Shown here piece by piece: positions 1-10,472 of a stretch of DNA of 64,000 nt (position 1 is the stretch's first letter; each line of letters opens with the position of its first letter). The notes beneath the pieces were generated by a model that was given only the letters and a program-made list of their open reading frames with translations, ran no database searches and was not told the origin of the DNA. This DNA is from Microcoleus vaginatus PCC 9802. Lineage in GTDB: Bacteria; Cyanobacteriota; Cyanobacteriia; Cyanobacteriales; Microcoleaceae. Position numbers and translations under genes: made by a program. Location of the stretch: assembly GCA_022701275.1 (NCBI GenBank), contig CP031740.1, forward strand, positions 4,413,001 to 4,477,000, written 5' to 3'.

Positions 1-256
1 CGGCGATCGCCCCGCTGCTGGGATATAGCGGTATACCTTCGGGAGATACGCCGAGTTTGCCCCTGAGACTGGCATTGTGTTCGTCCACCATGTTCGGCAG
101 CAGCAGCAAGTCAAACAATTGCCCAAACCCAAACAAACCAAAGGTAAACAGCCACAGCAAACCCGTACCAATCTTGCCGTTGTAGAGGCGGTGGAGTCCG
201 AAGGGGCCGAAAAAACAAGCTGCCCATAAAAGGTAACTAACACCTAAATTGCTCAT
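1..256 (-). CDS. TM2 domain membrane protein (partial, C-terminus off window)
   Basis: The reading frame starts at the ATG at 256 on the minus strand and runs 85 codons off the left edge without a stop. The translation has a first hydrophobic helix (near [14 protein letters not shown]), then the turn [17 protein letters not shown] and a second helix ending in [19 protein letters not shown]. The FGxHRxYxGK...GxxQLxDL pattern is the signature of the TM2 domain, a two-helix membrane module. TM2 proteins have no agreed biochemical role. The C-terminus is unseen, so any extra domain cannot be judged. It is divergent from acsF downstream. Confidence 0.8.
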   Translation of the reverse strand, partial: MSNLGVSYLLWAACFFGPFGLHRLYNGKIGTGLLWLFTFGLFGFGQLFDLLLLPNMVDEHNASLRGKLGVSPEGIPLYPSSGAIA

Positions 257-402
257 TTTCTGACCGTCCTGCCTGGTTATTCTAAGAATTGGAGTCCCTC
301 TATACATTTTGTACTTTCTATGTGGTGTTTAAACAGTTTGACACCAGCAGATATTTGTGGATTGTCCGAAGTTATTGGTTATTTACTACCAATTCCCCAA
401 TT

Positions 403-437
403 CCCCATGCCCCATGCCCCATGCCCCATGCCCCATA
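403..437. repeat. Heptamer tandem repeat (CCCCATG)n
   Basis: Four perfect copies of CCCCATG and a fifth ending in CCCCATA lie between the TM2 gene and acsF. Looser versions flank them to about 451. This is the type of heptanucleotide tandem repeat (STRR) known from filamentous cyanobacteria. Apart from this tract I see no gene in 257-680. Confidence 0.85.
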
Positions 438-680
438 ACCCATACCCATGCCCAGTGAGTAATTTTGCGTAGCAATTCTTAACGCCAGCAACATATTTGC
501 GCGGGCGAGAGCTTGGTAAACTGGAGGGCGTGGAAATTACAGCAGCTTAGACCTAGATTCCACACGGAGCGCCAAAGCAAGCGCGCCGCCAGCGCTGGCC
601 GGACATACACGAGCGCGATCGCCCGCAGTACCCGACAATGGAAACAAGCGAGTAGTTATAAGCAGAAATCCAATAAAAAT

Positions 681-1757
681 ATGGTAGATTCCCTCAAAAA
701 ACCCACTTTTGAAGAACTGCGGCCGGGAGTGAAAGCCCCAGCCAAAGAAACTATTCTCACGCCGAGATTTTACACAACAGACTTTGACGAGATGGCCAAA
801 ATGGACATCTCCGTAAATGAAGCCGAACTAAAAGCAATTATTGAAGAGTTCCGCGTTGACTACAACCGCAACCACTTCGTGCGTGATGCCGAGTTCGAGC
901 AATCTTGGGAACACATCGACGGCGAAAAGCGCCAGTTGTTCATTGAGTTTCTGGAACGCTCTTGCACCGCTGAGTTTTCTGGCTTCTTGCTCTACAAAGA
1001 GTTAGCACGCAAGCTCAAGGACAAAAATCCACTGCTGGCCGAAGGTTTCTTGCTGATGTCCCGCGACGAAGCGCGGCACGCCGGATTCCTCAACAAAGCC
1101 CTGTCCGACTTTAATTTGTCCCTGGATTTGGGTTTCTTGACAAAGAGCCGCAGTTACACATTCTTTAAGCCGAAGTTTATTTTCTACGCGACTTACTTGT
1201 CTGAAAAGATCGGTTATTGGCGCTACATCACGATTTATCAGCACTTAAAAGCGCATCCTGAAGACCAGATTTATCCGATTTTCCGATTCTTTGAAAATTG
1301 GTGCCAAGATGAAAACCGCCACGGAGATTTCTTTGATGCGGTGATGAGAGCTCAGCCTCAGATGTTGAATGATTGGCGCGCTAAGCTTTGGTGCCGTTTC
1401 TTCTTGCTGTCAGTGTTCGCCACAATGTATCTCAATGATATCCAGCGTGCAGGTTTTTATCGATCGCTCGGACTCGATGCTCGCGAATACGACATTGAAG
1501 TCATCAAAAAGACCAACGAAACAGCAGGCCGCGTCTTCCCCGTGATGCTGGACGTGAACAACCCCGAGTTTTATGAACGCCTCGATGTTTGCCTCAAGAA
1601 CAATCAGAAGTTGACCGCCATTGTTGCTTCTAATACTCCGAAATTCTTGCAGTTCTTCCAAAAATTGCCTTTGTATCTGTCGAACGGCTGGCAATTAGTG
1701 AAGCTGTACTTCATGAAAACAATTGAATCACCTTCAGTACAGGGCGCTGTGCGTTAA
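681..1757 (+). CDS. acsF: Magnesium-protoporphyrin IX monomethyl ester (oxidative) cyclase
   Basis: The 358-residue protein is the aerobic cyclase that forms the isocyclic E ring of protochlorophyllide from Mg-protoporphyrin monomethyl ester, using O2 and a di-iron site. Visible di-iron ligands are E98 (TAEF), E130-x-x-H133 (RDEARH) and E211-x-x-H214 (QDENRH). The frame is open upstream to 513, but that extension is Arg-rich, low in homology and covers a HIP1-rich spacer. The ATG at 681 gives the usual AcsF start ([16 protein letters not shown]) and usual length. It is followed by a strong hairpin terminator and converges on the CHAT gene. Cyanobacteria often carry two acsF paralogues. Which one this is cannot be decided here. 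Confidence 0.95.
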   Translation: MVDSLKKPTFEELRPGVKAPAKETILTPRFYTTDFDEMAKMDISVNEAELKAIIEEFRVDYNRNHFVRDAEFEQSWEHIDGEKRQLFIEFLERSCTAEFSGFLLYKELARKLKDKNPLLAEGFLLMSRDEARHAGFLNKALSDFNLSLDLGFLTKSRSYTFFKPKFIFYATYLSEKIGYWRYITIYQHLKAHPEDQIYPIFRFFENWCQDENRHGDFFDAVMRAQPQMLNDWRAKLWCRFFLLSVFATMYLNDIQRAGFYRSLGLDAREYDIEVIKKTNETAGRVFPVMLDVNNPEFYERLDVCLKNNQKLTAIVASNTPKFLQFFQKLPLYLSNGWQLVKLYFMKTIESPSVQGAVR

Positions 1758-1783
1758 GTTTTGATTTTTCATCCTCTGTGACG

Positions 1784-1816
1784 GCGGTTCTGCGACAAGC
1801 GGAGCCGCTTTTTTTT
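1784..1816 (+). terminator. Rho-independent terminator after acsF
   Basis: GCGGTTCTGC at 1784-1793 can pair with GCGGAGCCGC at 1799-1808 (two G-U pairs, 5-nt loop). A run of eight T follows directly at 1809-1816. It lies 27 nt after the acsF stop. Confidence 0.85.
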
Positions 1817-1899
1817 GGTATCCAGATTCACCGCAAAAAGTTCTCGCCCGACTTACACTCGTCCGGAATTGGAATTAATGCTGGTTTTTTTCATAAAAT

Positions 1900-4800
1900 T
1901 TATCGCCATTCCCCCTGAAGCGTAAAAGCCGCCCAATAATAAGGAGAACGCCACTCTTCCTGCTTCAACATTTCCAGTTGCGCCGCCCTTAAAGCCGCCG
2001 CTGGCGTTAACCCTTTTTGCAGCATTCCCTGATAAAAACTTGACATTAACGTAGCTGTTCCTTCATCATCCACATTCCACAAACTCACCACAACTCGCTG
2101 AGCCCCGGCATACATAAATCCCCGCGTTAATCCTACCATGCCCTCGCCTTTAATATTCTGTCCCATTCCCGTCTGACAAGCACTTAAAACCACTAAATTT
2201 GCTGACAGTTTCAAGTTGAAAATATCGGTCAGGCGCAAAAAACCATTAACAAGATTGCCCTTGTCATCTACGGTAGACATCACAATTCCTGACAGTTCGG
2301 GATTTTTGCTGTTGGCAAGGCCGTGGGTGGCAAAGTGAACGATTTGATAATTAGCTAAACTGCCGTCGGTAGCATTAGTGCGATTGGCATCAAAATCAAT
2401 CTTTTGACTGCTAGAAGCTGAGGGAAATAAGCTGGATATTGTTTGGGCTTCTTGGCGGGTAAATGCGAGGCGTTCTGGCGGCCATTGCCGATTAGAAGCA
2501 CGAAGCGAGCGATTTAAATCGAGGTTATTTGCTTCTAATTTTTCTGTTGTTGCTTGGGTGATTTTTCCTTTAATTCTTTCATCGTCTGGACTGAAAACAG
2601 GATCGGCTAAAATTGCTAAAGTTCGGCTTGGGGGTTTTCTATCTCCGTAATTTTGCCTGAGAATGGCGAGAGTTGAGGCAGAAGGCAGAGTGATAATTTC
2701 ATGTTCGCTAATTAAGGGAACATTGGTATTTTGTGCCCTGGTTGGGTCAAGAGTTAAAGCTTGAAAAGGGGTATATTGCAACACGCCGTCGGGAACAATT
2801 AACAAGCGTTTATTGCCTAATTGGGCTGCTGCGGGTTGTAAAATCACTTGACCCAGATTTGCACTTGCTTGGGCAACTTGTTGGGGAATATCTCTCTGGA
2901 TTGGGCTAGTTATTGCCTCTAGGAAGTCCTTAGCTGCTGTTTCAATGTCAACCTGTTTTGGTAATTCATAGCTGGTTACTCCGGTTGATGTCACAACCCA
3001 CAAATAACTGCGGTATTTGCCGAGGTAATACTGCAATAAAATTGTGTTTTCATCGAGAATTTGTTTCTGAATTTCTGGCAGCGTTAAAGGTTGGGGTTGG
3101 GTGAGGGCAGCGTAGCGGGGGCTGGCGGTACGAATCAGAGTTTGAAGTTGCTGATATTGTTGCAAAAGTGCGAGGCGCCCAGAGTCGATTTCAGCGATTT
3201 TAGTGGGATTGGGGTTGGGGCTGCTGATTGCTTCGATGCGCTGCTTTTCAATGGCATCAAGTTGCTGTTGCAAGCTCTTTTCTTGTTGCAGTAAATCGGG
3301 GGAAATGCCTTCGCGAATGTTGGCGTTACTTTCTTGCAGAAGTTCGAGGAGACTGCGGGCGCGGGAACGTTCGCTGGCTTCAAAGGCTTTGGTATCATAA
3401 CCAGATCTGGGTTGCGTTTTGTGCAGTTGCATTAACAGGTCAATGTAGAACTGGTAATAGTTTTGTACGGTGGCAAAGTATGAGGTGCGGAGTTCTGGGC
3501 TGGCAATTTTGGTGCGGAGGCTTTCAATAATTTTGATGGAGGCTTCAATGTTAGTGAGGGCTTCAGTGAGATTGCCTTGCTCACGTTTTGCATAAGCTAT
3601 GTTGCTGAGGTTGTTCGCTTCTCCACTGCGATCGCCTACTGCACGACTTAGGGGAAGTGACTGGCTGTAATACTCTAGCGCTTTCTGTTTTTCTCCTAAA
3701 TCTGAGTAGACACTGCCGATGTTGTTGAGGGTGCGAGCTTCCCCACGGCGATCGCCCACAGCCCGAAACAGGGGAAGCGACTGGCTGTAATACTCTAGCG
3801 CTTTCTGTTTTTCTTCCAAATCATCGTAGACACTGCCGATGTTGTTGAGGGTGGTAGCTTCCCCACGGCGATCGCCCACAGCCCGATACAGGGGAAGCGA
3901 CTGACTGTAATACTCTAGCGCTTTCTGTTTTTCTCCCAAATCTAAGTAGACTAAGCCGATATTGTTGAGGGTGGTAGCTTCTCCATTGCGATCGCCTACT
4001 GCTCGATACAGGGGAAGGGACTGGTTGTAATACTCTCTTGCTTTCTGTTTTTCTCCCAAATCTGAGTAGACATTGCCGATGTTGCCGAGGGTGCGAGCTT
4101 CCTGTGGATCGCCTATTGCCCGACTCAGGGGAAGGGACTGACTGAAATACTCTAGCGCTTTCTGTTTTTCTCCCAAATCTGAGTAGACTAAGCCGATATT
4201 GTTGAGCGTGCTAGCTTCCCCACTGCGATCGCCTACTGCTCGATACAGGGGAAGCGACTGGTTGTAATACTCTAGCGCTTTCTGTTTTTCTCCCAAATCT
4301 GAGTAGACACTGCCGATGTTGTTGAGGGTGGCAGTTTCCCCCCTGCGATCGCCTATTGCCCGACTCAGGGCAAGCGACTGGCCCAAATACTCTAGTGCTT
4401 TCTGTTTTTCTCCCAATGCTGAGTAAACCGCGCCGATGCCGATAAGGGTGACAGCTTCTCCATTGCGATCGCCTATTTCCCGACTCAGGGGAAGGGACTG
4501 GCTGTAATACTCTAGCGCTTTCTGTTTTTCTCCTAAATCTGAGTAGACAGTGCCGATGTTGTTGAGGGTGCGAGCTTCCTGTTTGCGATCGCCTATTGCC
4601 CGACTCAGGGGAAGCGACTGGCTGTAATACTCTAGGGATTTCTGTTTTTCTCCCAAATCTGAGTAGACACTGCCGATATTGTTGAGGGTGGTGGCTTCCC
4701 CACCGCGCTCGCCTACTGCTCGAAACAGGGGAAGCGCCTGGCTGTAATACTCTAGGGATTTCTGTTTTTCTCCCAATGCTGAGTAGACAACGCCGATGTT

Positions 4801-5322
4801 TGTGAGGGTGCGAGCTTCCTGTGTGCGATCGCCTATTGCCCGACTCAGGGGAAGGGACTGGCTGTAATACTCTAGGGATTTCTGTTTTTCTCCCAATTCA
4901 TCGTAGACTTTGCCGATGTTGTTGAGGGTAGTAGCTTCCCCACCGCGATCGCCTACTGCCCGAAACAGGGGAAGCGACTGGCTGTAATACTCTAGGGATT
5001 TCTGTTTTTCTCCCAAATCATCGTAGACTCTGCCAAGAACTAGGAGACTAACTGCTTGTGCTGAAGTGTCGCCCGCTTCTCGATACAGCTTTAATGCTTC
5101 TTCAAGCTTAGGGATCGCTTTTCTTAAAGATTCCGCCGTCCCCTGCTGAAACATTTGCACCCCTTCTGTCAAGGCTCTTTCAGCAGCAGCAGCCGGGTTT
5201 CCTCCGGACTGCTGCGATACCCCTTGGCTAATTTTTATAACGCTGGGCGCAGCTACCGCCGGGACTCCTAGCAGGATACTCGCACCTACAGCGATCCCCC
5301 AAACCCACAGCCTGAGATTCAT
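1900..5322 (-). CDS. Secreted TPR-repeat protein with C-terminal CHAT protease domain
   Basis: A start at 5322 gives a signal peptide ([19 protein letters not shown], cleavage near AVAA) and is preceded by GAGCAGG. A start 13 codons upstream at 5361 is also open. The protein of about 1140 residues has three parts: an N-terminal segment to about residue 100, then twelve nearly identical 40-residue TPRs of the [20 protein letters not shown] type plus one degenerate TPR, then a coiled linker and a CHAT domain. The CHAT domain shows the caspase-like dyad: His in HFATHG and Cys in LSACQTG. CHAT proteins are clan CD cysteine peptidases, often in bacterial death or defence modules. In cyanobacteria many are free-standing TPR-CHAT proteins of unknown target. 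No partner gene is adjacent. Confidence 0.93.
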   Translation of the reverse strand: MNLRLWVWGIAVGASILLGVPAVAAPSVIKISQGVSQQSGGNPAAAAERALTEGVQMFQQGTAESLRKAIPKLEEALKLYREAGDTSAQAVSLLVLGRVYDDLGEKQKSLEYYSQSLPLFRAVGDRGGEATTLNNIGKVYDELGEKQKSLEYYSQSLPLSRAIGDRTQEARTLTNIGVVYSALGEKQKSLEYYSQALPLFRAVGERGGEATTLNNIGSVYSDLGEKQKSLEYYSQSLPLSRAIGDRKQEARTLNNIGTVYSDLGEKQKALEYYSQSLPLSREIGDRNGEAVTLIGIGAVYSALGEKQKALEYLGQSLALSRAIGDRRGETATLNNIGSVYSDLGEKQKALEYYNQSLPLYRAVGDRSGEASTLNNIGLVYSDLGEKQKALEYFSQSLPLSRAIGDPQEARTLGNIGNVYSDLGEKQKAREYYNQSLPLYRAVGDRNGEATTLNNIGLVYLDLGEKQKALEYYSQSLPLYRAVGDRRGEATTLNNIGSVYDDLEEKQKALEYYSQSLPLFRAVGDRRGEARTLNNIGSVYSDLGEKQKALEYYSQSLPLSRAVGDRSGEANNLSNIAYAKREQGNLTEALTNIEASIKIIESLRTKIASPELRTSYFATVQNYYQFYIDLLMQLHKTQPRSGYDTKAFEASERSRARSLLELLQESNANIREGISPDLLQQEKSLQQQLDAIEKQRIEAISSPNPNPTKIAEIDSGRLALLQQYQQLQTLIRTASPRYAALTQPQPLTLPEIQKQILDENTILLQYYLGKYRSYLWVVTSTGVTSYELPKQVDIETAAKDFLEAITSPIQRDIPQQVAQASANLGQVILQPAAAQLGNKRLLIVPDGVLQYTPFQALTLDPTRAQNTNVPLISEHEIITLPSASTLAILRQNYGDRKPPSRTLAILADPVFSPDDERIKGKITQATTEKLEANNLDLNRSLRASNRQWPPERLAFTRQEAQTISSLFPSASSSQKIDFDANRTNATDGSLANYQIVHFATHGLANSKNPELSGIVMSTVDDKGNLVNGFLRLTDIFNLKLSANLVVLSACQTGMGQNIKGEGMVGLTRGFMYAGAQRVVVSLWNVDDEGTATLMSSFYQGMLQKGLTPAAALRAAQLEMLKQEEWRSPYYWAAFTLQGEWR
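3640..5049 (-). repeat. 120-bp tandem repeats encoding the TPR array
   Basis: About twelve consecutive units of 120 bp (40 codons) encode the TPRs. The phase around GAGAAACAGAAA and GAGTATTAC is nearly invariant, and most units carry GCGATCGC at the ...GDR... turn. The unit around 4105-4130 is 117 bp because a codon is missing (GDPQE in place of GDRxxE). Confidence 0.9.
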
Positions 5323-5596
5323 AAACACCTGCTCAAACAAGACCTGGTTAACCGCTATCATAGTCGATCGCAGCTTATCAGGTGCGCTTTCCCTTCCTGC
5401 GTGCCGGTTACATCGGGGGCATATTGTGCCATCCTGTCGCTACCTCTGGCCGCACCCTCCAAGCGCGATCGCCCGCATCGGATTTGCCTCCGCGAACATT
5501 AAAAGTCATAATTGTAATTTTTACGCTATTCTCAACTCAGTATTTTTAAATGAGCGATCACCCTCAAATCTAGCATTTACTATTTACTGCTGTTTT

Positions 5597-7111
5597 ATGA
5601 AAATCAACAAAAAACAATTCAACAGATCTACTTTAGTTTTTTGCTTAGGAATGTTCGCTGTGTTCCTCCTATCCTTAACACTACGCTTTTGGGAACTGGA
5701 GCGATTTAACACCTTAGTCTTTGACGAGGTTTACTACGCTAAATTTGCCAACGATTATCTCACCAAAACTCCCTTTTTCAACGCTCACCCGCCTCTGAGC
5801 CAGTACATAATTGCGATCGGCATTTGGATCGGCACTCACCTTCCCTTCGGCAAAACAGCCGTCAACAGTATGGCTGGCTCCCTGCTTTCCCCTTGGGATT
5901 ACCGCTGGCTGAATGCTCTCACTGGTTCCTTTATTCCGCTAGTGGTGGGAGCCCTGGCTTATCAGCTAGTTCCGCGCCGCACCTTTGCTTTTATTGCTAC
6001 TTTATTGATCGCCTGCGACGGTCTGTTTTTAGTTGAGTCTCGCTACGCGCTGAACAACATTTATCTGGTTTTATTTGGAATTTTAGGTCAGTTATTTATT
6101 TTAAAAGCTGTAGAAGCAGAAGGCAAAAAGCGCTGGATTTGGCTGGTAGTCGCTGGGATAGGTTTCGGCGCATCTGCGGCTATCAAATGGAACGGATTAT
6201 GGTTTCTTTTCGGTACTTATCTAATTTTAATCTGTGCTTGGGCCGTTCGTTTTATCCAGGGTAACAGAGGAAATGAAGAACAAAGCCGCGAGGTAGATTC
6301 ACCTCTAATTCCTGCCGAAAGTCCAGTACAAAAACTGACTAAACTCAATTTTATAGAACTCTGCTTGAGTCTAGCTATTATTCCTATTCTAGTTTACAGC
6401 ATCTCTTGGATTCCTCACCTGCACTTTAATCCAACTCCCAATTTCTGGCAGATGCAAACGGAAATTTTGACTTATCACCAGCGGATTAAAAGCAGCCCAG
6501 ATGTACATCCTTACTGTTCCACGTGGTACAGTTGGCCTTTGATGCTGCGCCCCATAGTTTACTTCTACAAAAGTGCTAGCAGCAATGCCCAACCAGATCC
6601 GGTTTTGCCGCCTTTACCTGAAGGTGCAACTCAGGCAATTTTTGACGTTCACGCAATGGGAAATCCATTGCTTTGGTGGCTGTCAACCTTAGCTTTACTG
6701 CTAGTAATAGGAGTTTTAGTTCACCGGATTTTGGTGTGGCTGCAAACGCGCAGCGAGGCTTCTGTTGACACGATAGAAAATCAGCGGCCGATTTTGTTTC
6801 CACCGACTGCTGAAATGTGGCTGGGGTTATATTTAATAGTTAATTGGGCCGCTAATTTGCTGCCTTGGGTGAAGGTGACTCGCTGCATATTTTTGTACCA
6901 TTATATGGGCTGTTCTGTGTTTGCAGCATTAGCACTTGCTTGGTGGGTTGACAGGTGGCTGCACAGCCCTCAAACTCGACTCCGAGGGATGGGGGTAACA
7001 ATTATTTTTCTGGTTTTGGGTGCTTTTAGTTTTTGGATGCCTATCTATTTGGGGCTGCCTTTGTCGCAAATGGAATGGAAAATTAGGATGTGGCTGGCGT
7101 CTTGGGTTTAA
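5597..7111 (+). CDS. Dolichyl-phosphate-mannose--protein mannosyltransferase family (GT39)
   Basis: The 504-residue polytopic membrane protein has the PMT fingerprint in its first extracytoplasmic loop: DE at residues 43-44 (VFDEVYYAKFA) and HPPL at 64-67. Further features are a DGLFLVESRYALNN-type loop, about ten hydrophobic helices and a C-terminal 4-TM block. Bacterial PMTs O-mannosylate exported proteins using polyprenyl-phosphate-mannose. The ATG at 5597 begins MKINKK followed by the first helix. The frame is open to 5426, but that extension looks like translated spacer. The gene is divergent from the CHAT gene, with about 270 bp between the starts. Substrates are unknown. Confidence 0.9.
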   Translation: MKINKKQFNRSTLVFCLGMFAVFLLSLTLRFWELERFNTLVFDEVYYAKFANDYLTKTPFFNAHPPLSQYIIAIGIWIGTHLPFGKTAVNSMAGSLLSPWDYRWLNALTGSFIPLVVGALAYQLVPRRTFAFIATLLIACDGLFLVESRYALNNIYLVLFGILGQLFILKAVEAEGKKRWIWLVVAGIGFGASAAIKWNGLWFLFGTYLILICAWAVRFIQGNRGNEEQSREVDSPLIPAESPVQKLTKLNFIELCLSLAIIPILVYSISWIPHLHFNPTPNFWQMQTEILTYHQRIKSSPDVHPYCSTWYSWPLMLRPIVYFYKSASSNAQPDPVLPPLPEGATQAIFDVHAMGNPLLWWLSTLALLLVIGVLVHRILVWLQTRSEASVDTIENQRPILFPPTAEMWLGLYLIVNWAANLLPWVKVTRCIFLYHYMGCSVFAALALAWWVDRWLHSPQTRLRGMGVTIIFLVLGAFSFWMPIYLGLPLSQMEWKIRMWLASWV

Positions 7112-7132
7112 GCTAGAAATAATTCTTTTATT

Positions 7133-7196
7133 AACGGGCAAGATGCCCGTTCCACAAGAAAATTAAGTTTTGTGGAACAGGCCGAAAAGCCTGTTC
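7133..7196. repeat. Cluster of three small palindromes (REP-like)
   Basis: Three hairpins lie back to back: AACGGGCA-AGA-TGCCCGTT (7133-7151), CCACAA...TTGTGG (7152-7174) and GAACAGGC...GCCTGTTC (7175-7196). They sit between the converging PMT and trmB genes and could stop transcription from both sides, but there is no clear T-run. The loop style resembles the palindrome inside dnaE at 12599. Confidence 0.7.
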
Positions 7197-7260
7197 CTAA
7201 CCAAGGTGCAAGATGTAAATTATAACATTTATGACAAAGGTGAGTTTGCAAAAGCGAGCA

Positions 7261-7893
7261 TTATTTTTGATAGAGTGCTCGATAAACTGGTTCGCCCCGT
7301 TTCAGAGTAGCAATTTCTCTTTCTGTAGCCACAGGCAGGGGATTTTCTGCTAGCCAGTTGTCGCCGTTTTGACGTTTAAAACTAGGGTGAGATGAAAAGC
7401 GATCGCACATTTCCCTTTCTACTTCCTCAATATCTGACTGGATAAAAACTTCGCCGCCAATTGCCAGATAAGTTGCCAATTCCTTGACTAATTCCTGCTG
7501 CACCACCCGCCGTTTGTGGTGCTTTTTCTTGAACCAGGGATCGGGAAACTGAATGCTAACTCGCTGCAAAATACCGGCGGGTAAAGTTTCTAAAAGTGGT
7601 TTGAGAGAACTATTCGCATTGCAAAACAAATAGTGCAAATTTGTCAAGCCTTTTTCGTCCCGCCAAAGATTCGCCTCCTCTACCAGAGGTTCCCGAATTT
7701 CTAATCCTAGAAAATTCCAGTCTGTTTGGATTTGCGCCATGTGCCACAAAAACCGTCCTCTGCCGCAGCCGATATCTAAATGCAGCGGTAAATTTAAGTC
7801 GGCATAGATTTTAGTCCAATCCGGGGGACTTGCAGATGCTTGATATCTAATTGATAGGGGATTGACGTGTTCCCGCACTCTTACTCTTGCCAA
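7261..7893 (-). CDS. trmB: tRNA (guanine-N7-)-methyltransferase
   Basis: The 210-residue protein methylates G46 of tRNA variable loops with S-adenosylmethionine. The SAM-binding motif is [11 protein letters not shown] (about residues 39-49). The family fingerprint [15 protein letters not shown] starts near residue 115, and an R/K-rich recognition segment follows. The length is normal for bacterial TrmB. It is transcribed in the same direction as Uma2 and csaB, but 159 bp separate it from Uma2, so it probably has its own promoter. Confidence 0.96.
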   Translation of the reverse strand: MARVRVREHVNPLSIRYQASASPPDWTKIYADLNLPLHLDIGCGRGRFLWHMAQIQTDWNFLGLEIREPLVEEANLWRDEKGLTNLHYLFCNANSSLKPLLETLPAGILQRVSIQFPDPWFKKKHHKRRVVQQELVKELATYLAIGGEVFIQSDIEEVEREMCDRFSSHPSFKRQNGDNWLAENPLPVATEREIATLKRGEPVYRALYQK

Positions 7894-8052
7894 TTTTGCT
7901 GTCTCCTGAATGTATTTTTTAACCGCTAATGAAGGCAGATTAACGTGGATTAACGCAGATAAATATTGATTTTTGCGATGTTGTTCAATACTTTTTAATT
8001 AATGAGCAATCTTAAATTGCAGAGGGACAAATTTCAACTGCTCATTATTGCA

Positions 8053-8763
8053 TTAGGCCTCTGGTTCCATGCCTGCTGCTCTTAATTGTGCAGCTAGTCG
8101 ATCGGCTCGCTGCCGTTCTCTTTCTACCATCTCTGCTCCCCACAATAACATCTCTCCGCTCTCATCCCACCACCGCAACCAATATCCGGTTCTTTCAGCT
8201 TTTGTTCCCTGCCAAACACCCAGAAATAACCCTATTCCTGCAATCCAATAACGACCGTTTAAATCAGGTTGCTGTATTTGATAATCTCCTGATGAATCCA
8301 ACTGGTAGACTTCTAACACTCCAGCGGCTGGCTCAAAAAGTGCATAGATTGGTACTCGCAATACTTGTCTATAAAAAAACCATTTCCCCGGTGGATAAGT
8401 GGGCTTGTTAGAATATTCATCGTAGGAAGTAGCTGACAAGAACTCCATGACGACGGCGGGAATTTCGCCTTCTAAGTTTGGAGTGTAACTGCGGCGAATT
8501 TCTTGACTAGAAAGCGACTGTACGTTGCGAGCATAAAACAAATCGGGAGCTTTGATAACTAGCTTATTATCTAAGGTGGCACAAATCCCCAGATTAGGGG
8601 CAACTAATGTTCCCTCCAAAATTAGCCCCGCGATTTCTAAGATTTCTCGCAAGGCGGCAGCGAGTAAGGGCTGGTCGATATTTTGCAGAGGTTGCTCCTC
8701 TAAAATGAAATCATCTGGTAATTTTTCCCAGGTAATTTTCAAGTCGGTTGTAGTGGCTGTCAC
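8053..8763 (-). CDS. Uma2-family (DUF820) putative restriction-endonuclease-fold protein
   Basis: The 236-residue protein has the PD-(D/E)xK-like layout of the Uma2 family: KAPDLFYAR near residue 74, VVMEFLSATSYDEYSNK near 105-120 and the W/Y-rich block YRQVLRVPIYALFEP. It ends with a charged amphipathic tail (MVERERQRADRLAAQL), common in cyanobacterial Uma2 proteins. These proteins are greatly expanded in cyanobacteria and their function is unproven. The gene follows csaB by 31 bp in the same direction, so co-transcription is likely. Confidence 0.9.
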   Translation of the reverse strand: MTATTTDLKITWEKLPDDFILEEQPLQNIDQPLLAAALREILEIAGLILEGTLVAPNLGICATLDNKLVIKAPDLFYARNVQSLSSQEIRRSYTPNLEGEIPAVVMEFLSATSYDEYSNKPTYPPGKWFFYRQVLRVPIYALFEPAAGVLEVYQLDSSGDYQIQQPDLNGRYWIAGIGLFLGVWQGTKAERTGYWLRWWDESGEMLLWGAEMVERERQRADRLAAQLRAAGMEPEA

Positions 8764-8794
8764 GGTATTTTACCTCTTATTGAGACTGCTATTA

Positions 8795-9838
8795 CTAAGA
8801 CTGCTGGAGCGCGGCTCGCAATACTTCTCGGTGAAAGAGCGATCGCTCTACTATAAATTTTATCCTGTCTGGAGATAAGGCGTCGCCGTTAGCATAGTGT
8901 TCGATCCAGGTTTTGCTAATTAAATAAGGATCGTCTGGCAATTCTGATAATAAGTATCCCGGCATTTCTAACTCTTCCATTAACTGGCTGACTTTCGGAT
9001 CGTAGCTGAGGGCAAAACAGCGACATTCTTCGGATGCTGCCATAATTAAACTGTGGTAACGCATCCCGATCGCCATTTCGACCCCCCGGAACACTCCTTT
9101 CAATTTTCTCGGGTCGTCTAAACTGAGGATGCGGCTCCTTTTGGGCAGGGCTTCGTGCAAATGTTGGGCAATTTCTAAGTCGTGAGACGCTTGAAAAGGC
9201 AGCAGCAAAATTAAGGTGCGAGTTGCTTTTTGAAAGTCAACTAAAGCTTGAGTTAAGATGGACAAACGCGCGGGAGTTAGTGTAGAATGAGAACGCAAAC
9301 AAACAGCAACTCTGGGCGCAGGTAAATCCCACAAACCCGACACGGGAGAATTCTCCAAAGCCCACACGGGATCGGGCGCTAAAGTAAAGGGAATTTGCCA
9401 ATCTGCAAGTAAAGTAGCTGAACCTTTATCCCGCACGCTGACGCCGGTGCATCCAGCAAAACAGCGCTGAGATAACTTGCGAGTCATTTCGCGCTTCAAA
9501 GGCCCAATTCCCTGGGCCCAGGCAACAGTTTTTAAGCCCATCCGCTGCGCTAATCCCATCAAACCCCCATAATAGAAAGGACTCGCAATGCTGGTAGCGT
9601 CTTGGATTAAACTACCGCCGCCCCAAATTAGCGCGTCGGATGTGCGGAGTGCTTCGAGAACTTGGAACGCATTCATGCGATCGCGCGCAGCTACCCCGTA
9701 CCGCTGATTTGTCTCGACAGGATTGCCAGACAGGACGATCGGCGTCACGCCATCTGGTAACATTTGCAGTAGCGATGCCAACAGCGCCTCGTCGCCGCCG
9801 TTGCCTTTACCGTAATAGCCGCACAAAATTGCTCGCAT
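8795..9838 (-). CDS. csaB: Polysaccharide pyruvyl transferase CsaB
   Basis: The 347-residue protein matches the CsaB/polysaccharide pyruvyl transferase family. It opens with MRAILCGYYGKGNGGDEALL, a Rossmann-like start with the family GxGNxGDEA motif. It also contains WGGGSLIQDATS, VCLRSH and the C-terminal GMRYHSLIMAA block. CsaB-type enzymes add pyruvate ketals to cell-wall polysaccharide, which anchors SLH-domain S-layer proteins. It is first in a likely csaB-Uma2 transcript. Confidence 0.94.
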   Translation of the reverse strand: MRAILCGYYGKGNGGDEALLASLLQMLPDGVTPIVLSGNPVETNQRYGVAARDRMNAFQVLEALRTSDALIWGGGSLIQDATSIASPFYYGGLMGLAQRMGLKTVAWAQGIGPLKREMTRKLSQRCFAGCTGVSVRDKGSATLLADWQIPFTLAPDPVWALENSPVSGLWDLPAPRVAVCLRSHSTLTPARLSILTQALVDFQKATRTLILLLPFQASHDLEIAQHLHEALPKRSRILSLDDPRKLKGVFRGVEMAIGMRYHSLIMAASEECRCFALSYDPKVSQLMEELEMPGYLLSELPDDPYLISKTWIEHYANGDALSPDRIKFIVERSLFHREVLRAALQQS

Positions 9839-10141
9839 TTCTACTCTTTTCTTTGTTTGTGATGGGGAATCTAACTATTTTAGATTTTAGATAGGGGATT
9901 TTAGATTTTTTTGAGATGTAAAATTTGATAATACTACTACCCAAAAAAATGCTCCTGTCATCAAGCTTCAAGGCTTTACGTCATCAGTCAGCTCAAATCG
10001 CAAATCTAATAAAATCTCAAATCGCTAATCTCAAATTGTATGACGCATCATACTTTAATATGACAGTTGCGTAAGTCCCGATAGAGAAATCTTTCATCTT
10101 CGTTATCGATAAATCTTTCATCTTCGTTCAGAATACAAAAA
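9839..10141. other. Intergenic region with direct repeats, divergent promoters
   Basis: This 303-bp spacer separates divergent csaB and the DUF2499 gene. It contains short ATTTTAGAT-type tracts (9876-9910, 10000-10035) and an 18-bp direct repeat AAATCTTTCATCTTCGTT at 10087-10104 and 10111-10128 (24-bp period), just upstream of the DUF2499 start. The direct repeat could be an operator. No gene is visible. Confidence 0.5.
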
Positions 10142-10456
10142 ATGCACGCTTTGTCAATTCCCACCTGGATTATTCACGTCTCTAGCGTCGTCGAGTGGAT
10201 TGCCGCCATCTGGTTAATTTGGACTTACGGCGAAGTCACTCAAAACCGAGCTTGGTGGGCCCTTTCCGCCGCAATGCTGCCCGCTCTCGTCAGCGCTATG
10301 TGTGCCTGTACTTGGCACTATTTTGACAACTCTCCCGCCCTAGAATGGATCGTTACCCTGCAAGCGGCGATGACTCTCATTGGCAATTTTACTTTGTGGG
10401 CGGCGGCTTGGTGGATTTGGCGATCGGCTCAGCCAGCAGAGAAAATTAAAGATTAA
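10142..10456 (+). CDS. Ycf49-like DUF2499 membrane protein
   Basis: The 104-residue protein has three hydrophobic stretches. It shows the conserved block SIPTWIIHVSSVVEWIAA, then the AMLPALVSAMCACTWHYFDN motif and a final helix. This matches the DUF2499 family, also called Ycf49-like, found in cyanobacteria and plastids and of unknown function. It is followed 16 bp later by the LprI-like gene on the same strand. The partner family DUF3593 is encoded at 17.3 kb. Confidence 0.9.
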   Translation: MHALSIPTWIIHVSSVVEWIAAIWLIWTYGEVTQNRAWWALSAAMLPALVSAMCACTWHYFDNSPALEWIVTLQAAMTLIGNFTLWAAAWWIWRSAQPAEKIKD

Positions 10457-10472
10457 AAAAAGGAGAAACGAA

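Noticed and set aside
513-680. 56-residue upstream extension of the acsF frame
   Set aside because: Basic, low-similarity sequence covering a spacer. The ATG at 681 gives the conserved AcsF start and length.
5426-5596. 57-residue upstream extension of the mannosyltransferase frame
   Set aside because: It reads through HIP1-rich spacer and has no signal or motif. MKINKK at 5597 directly precedes the first membrane helix.
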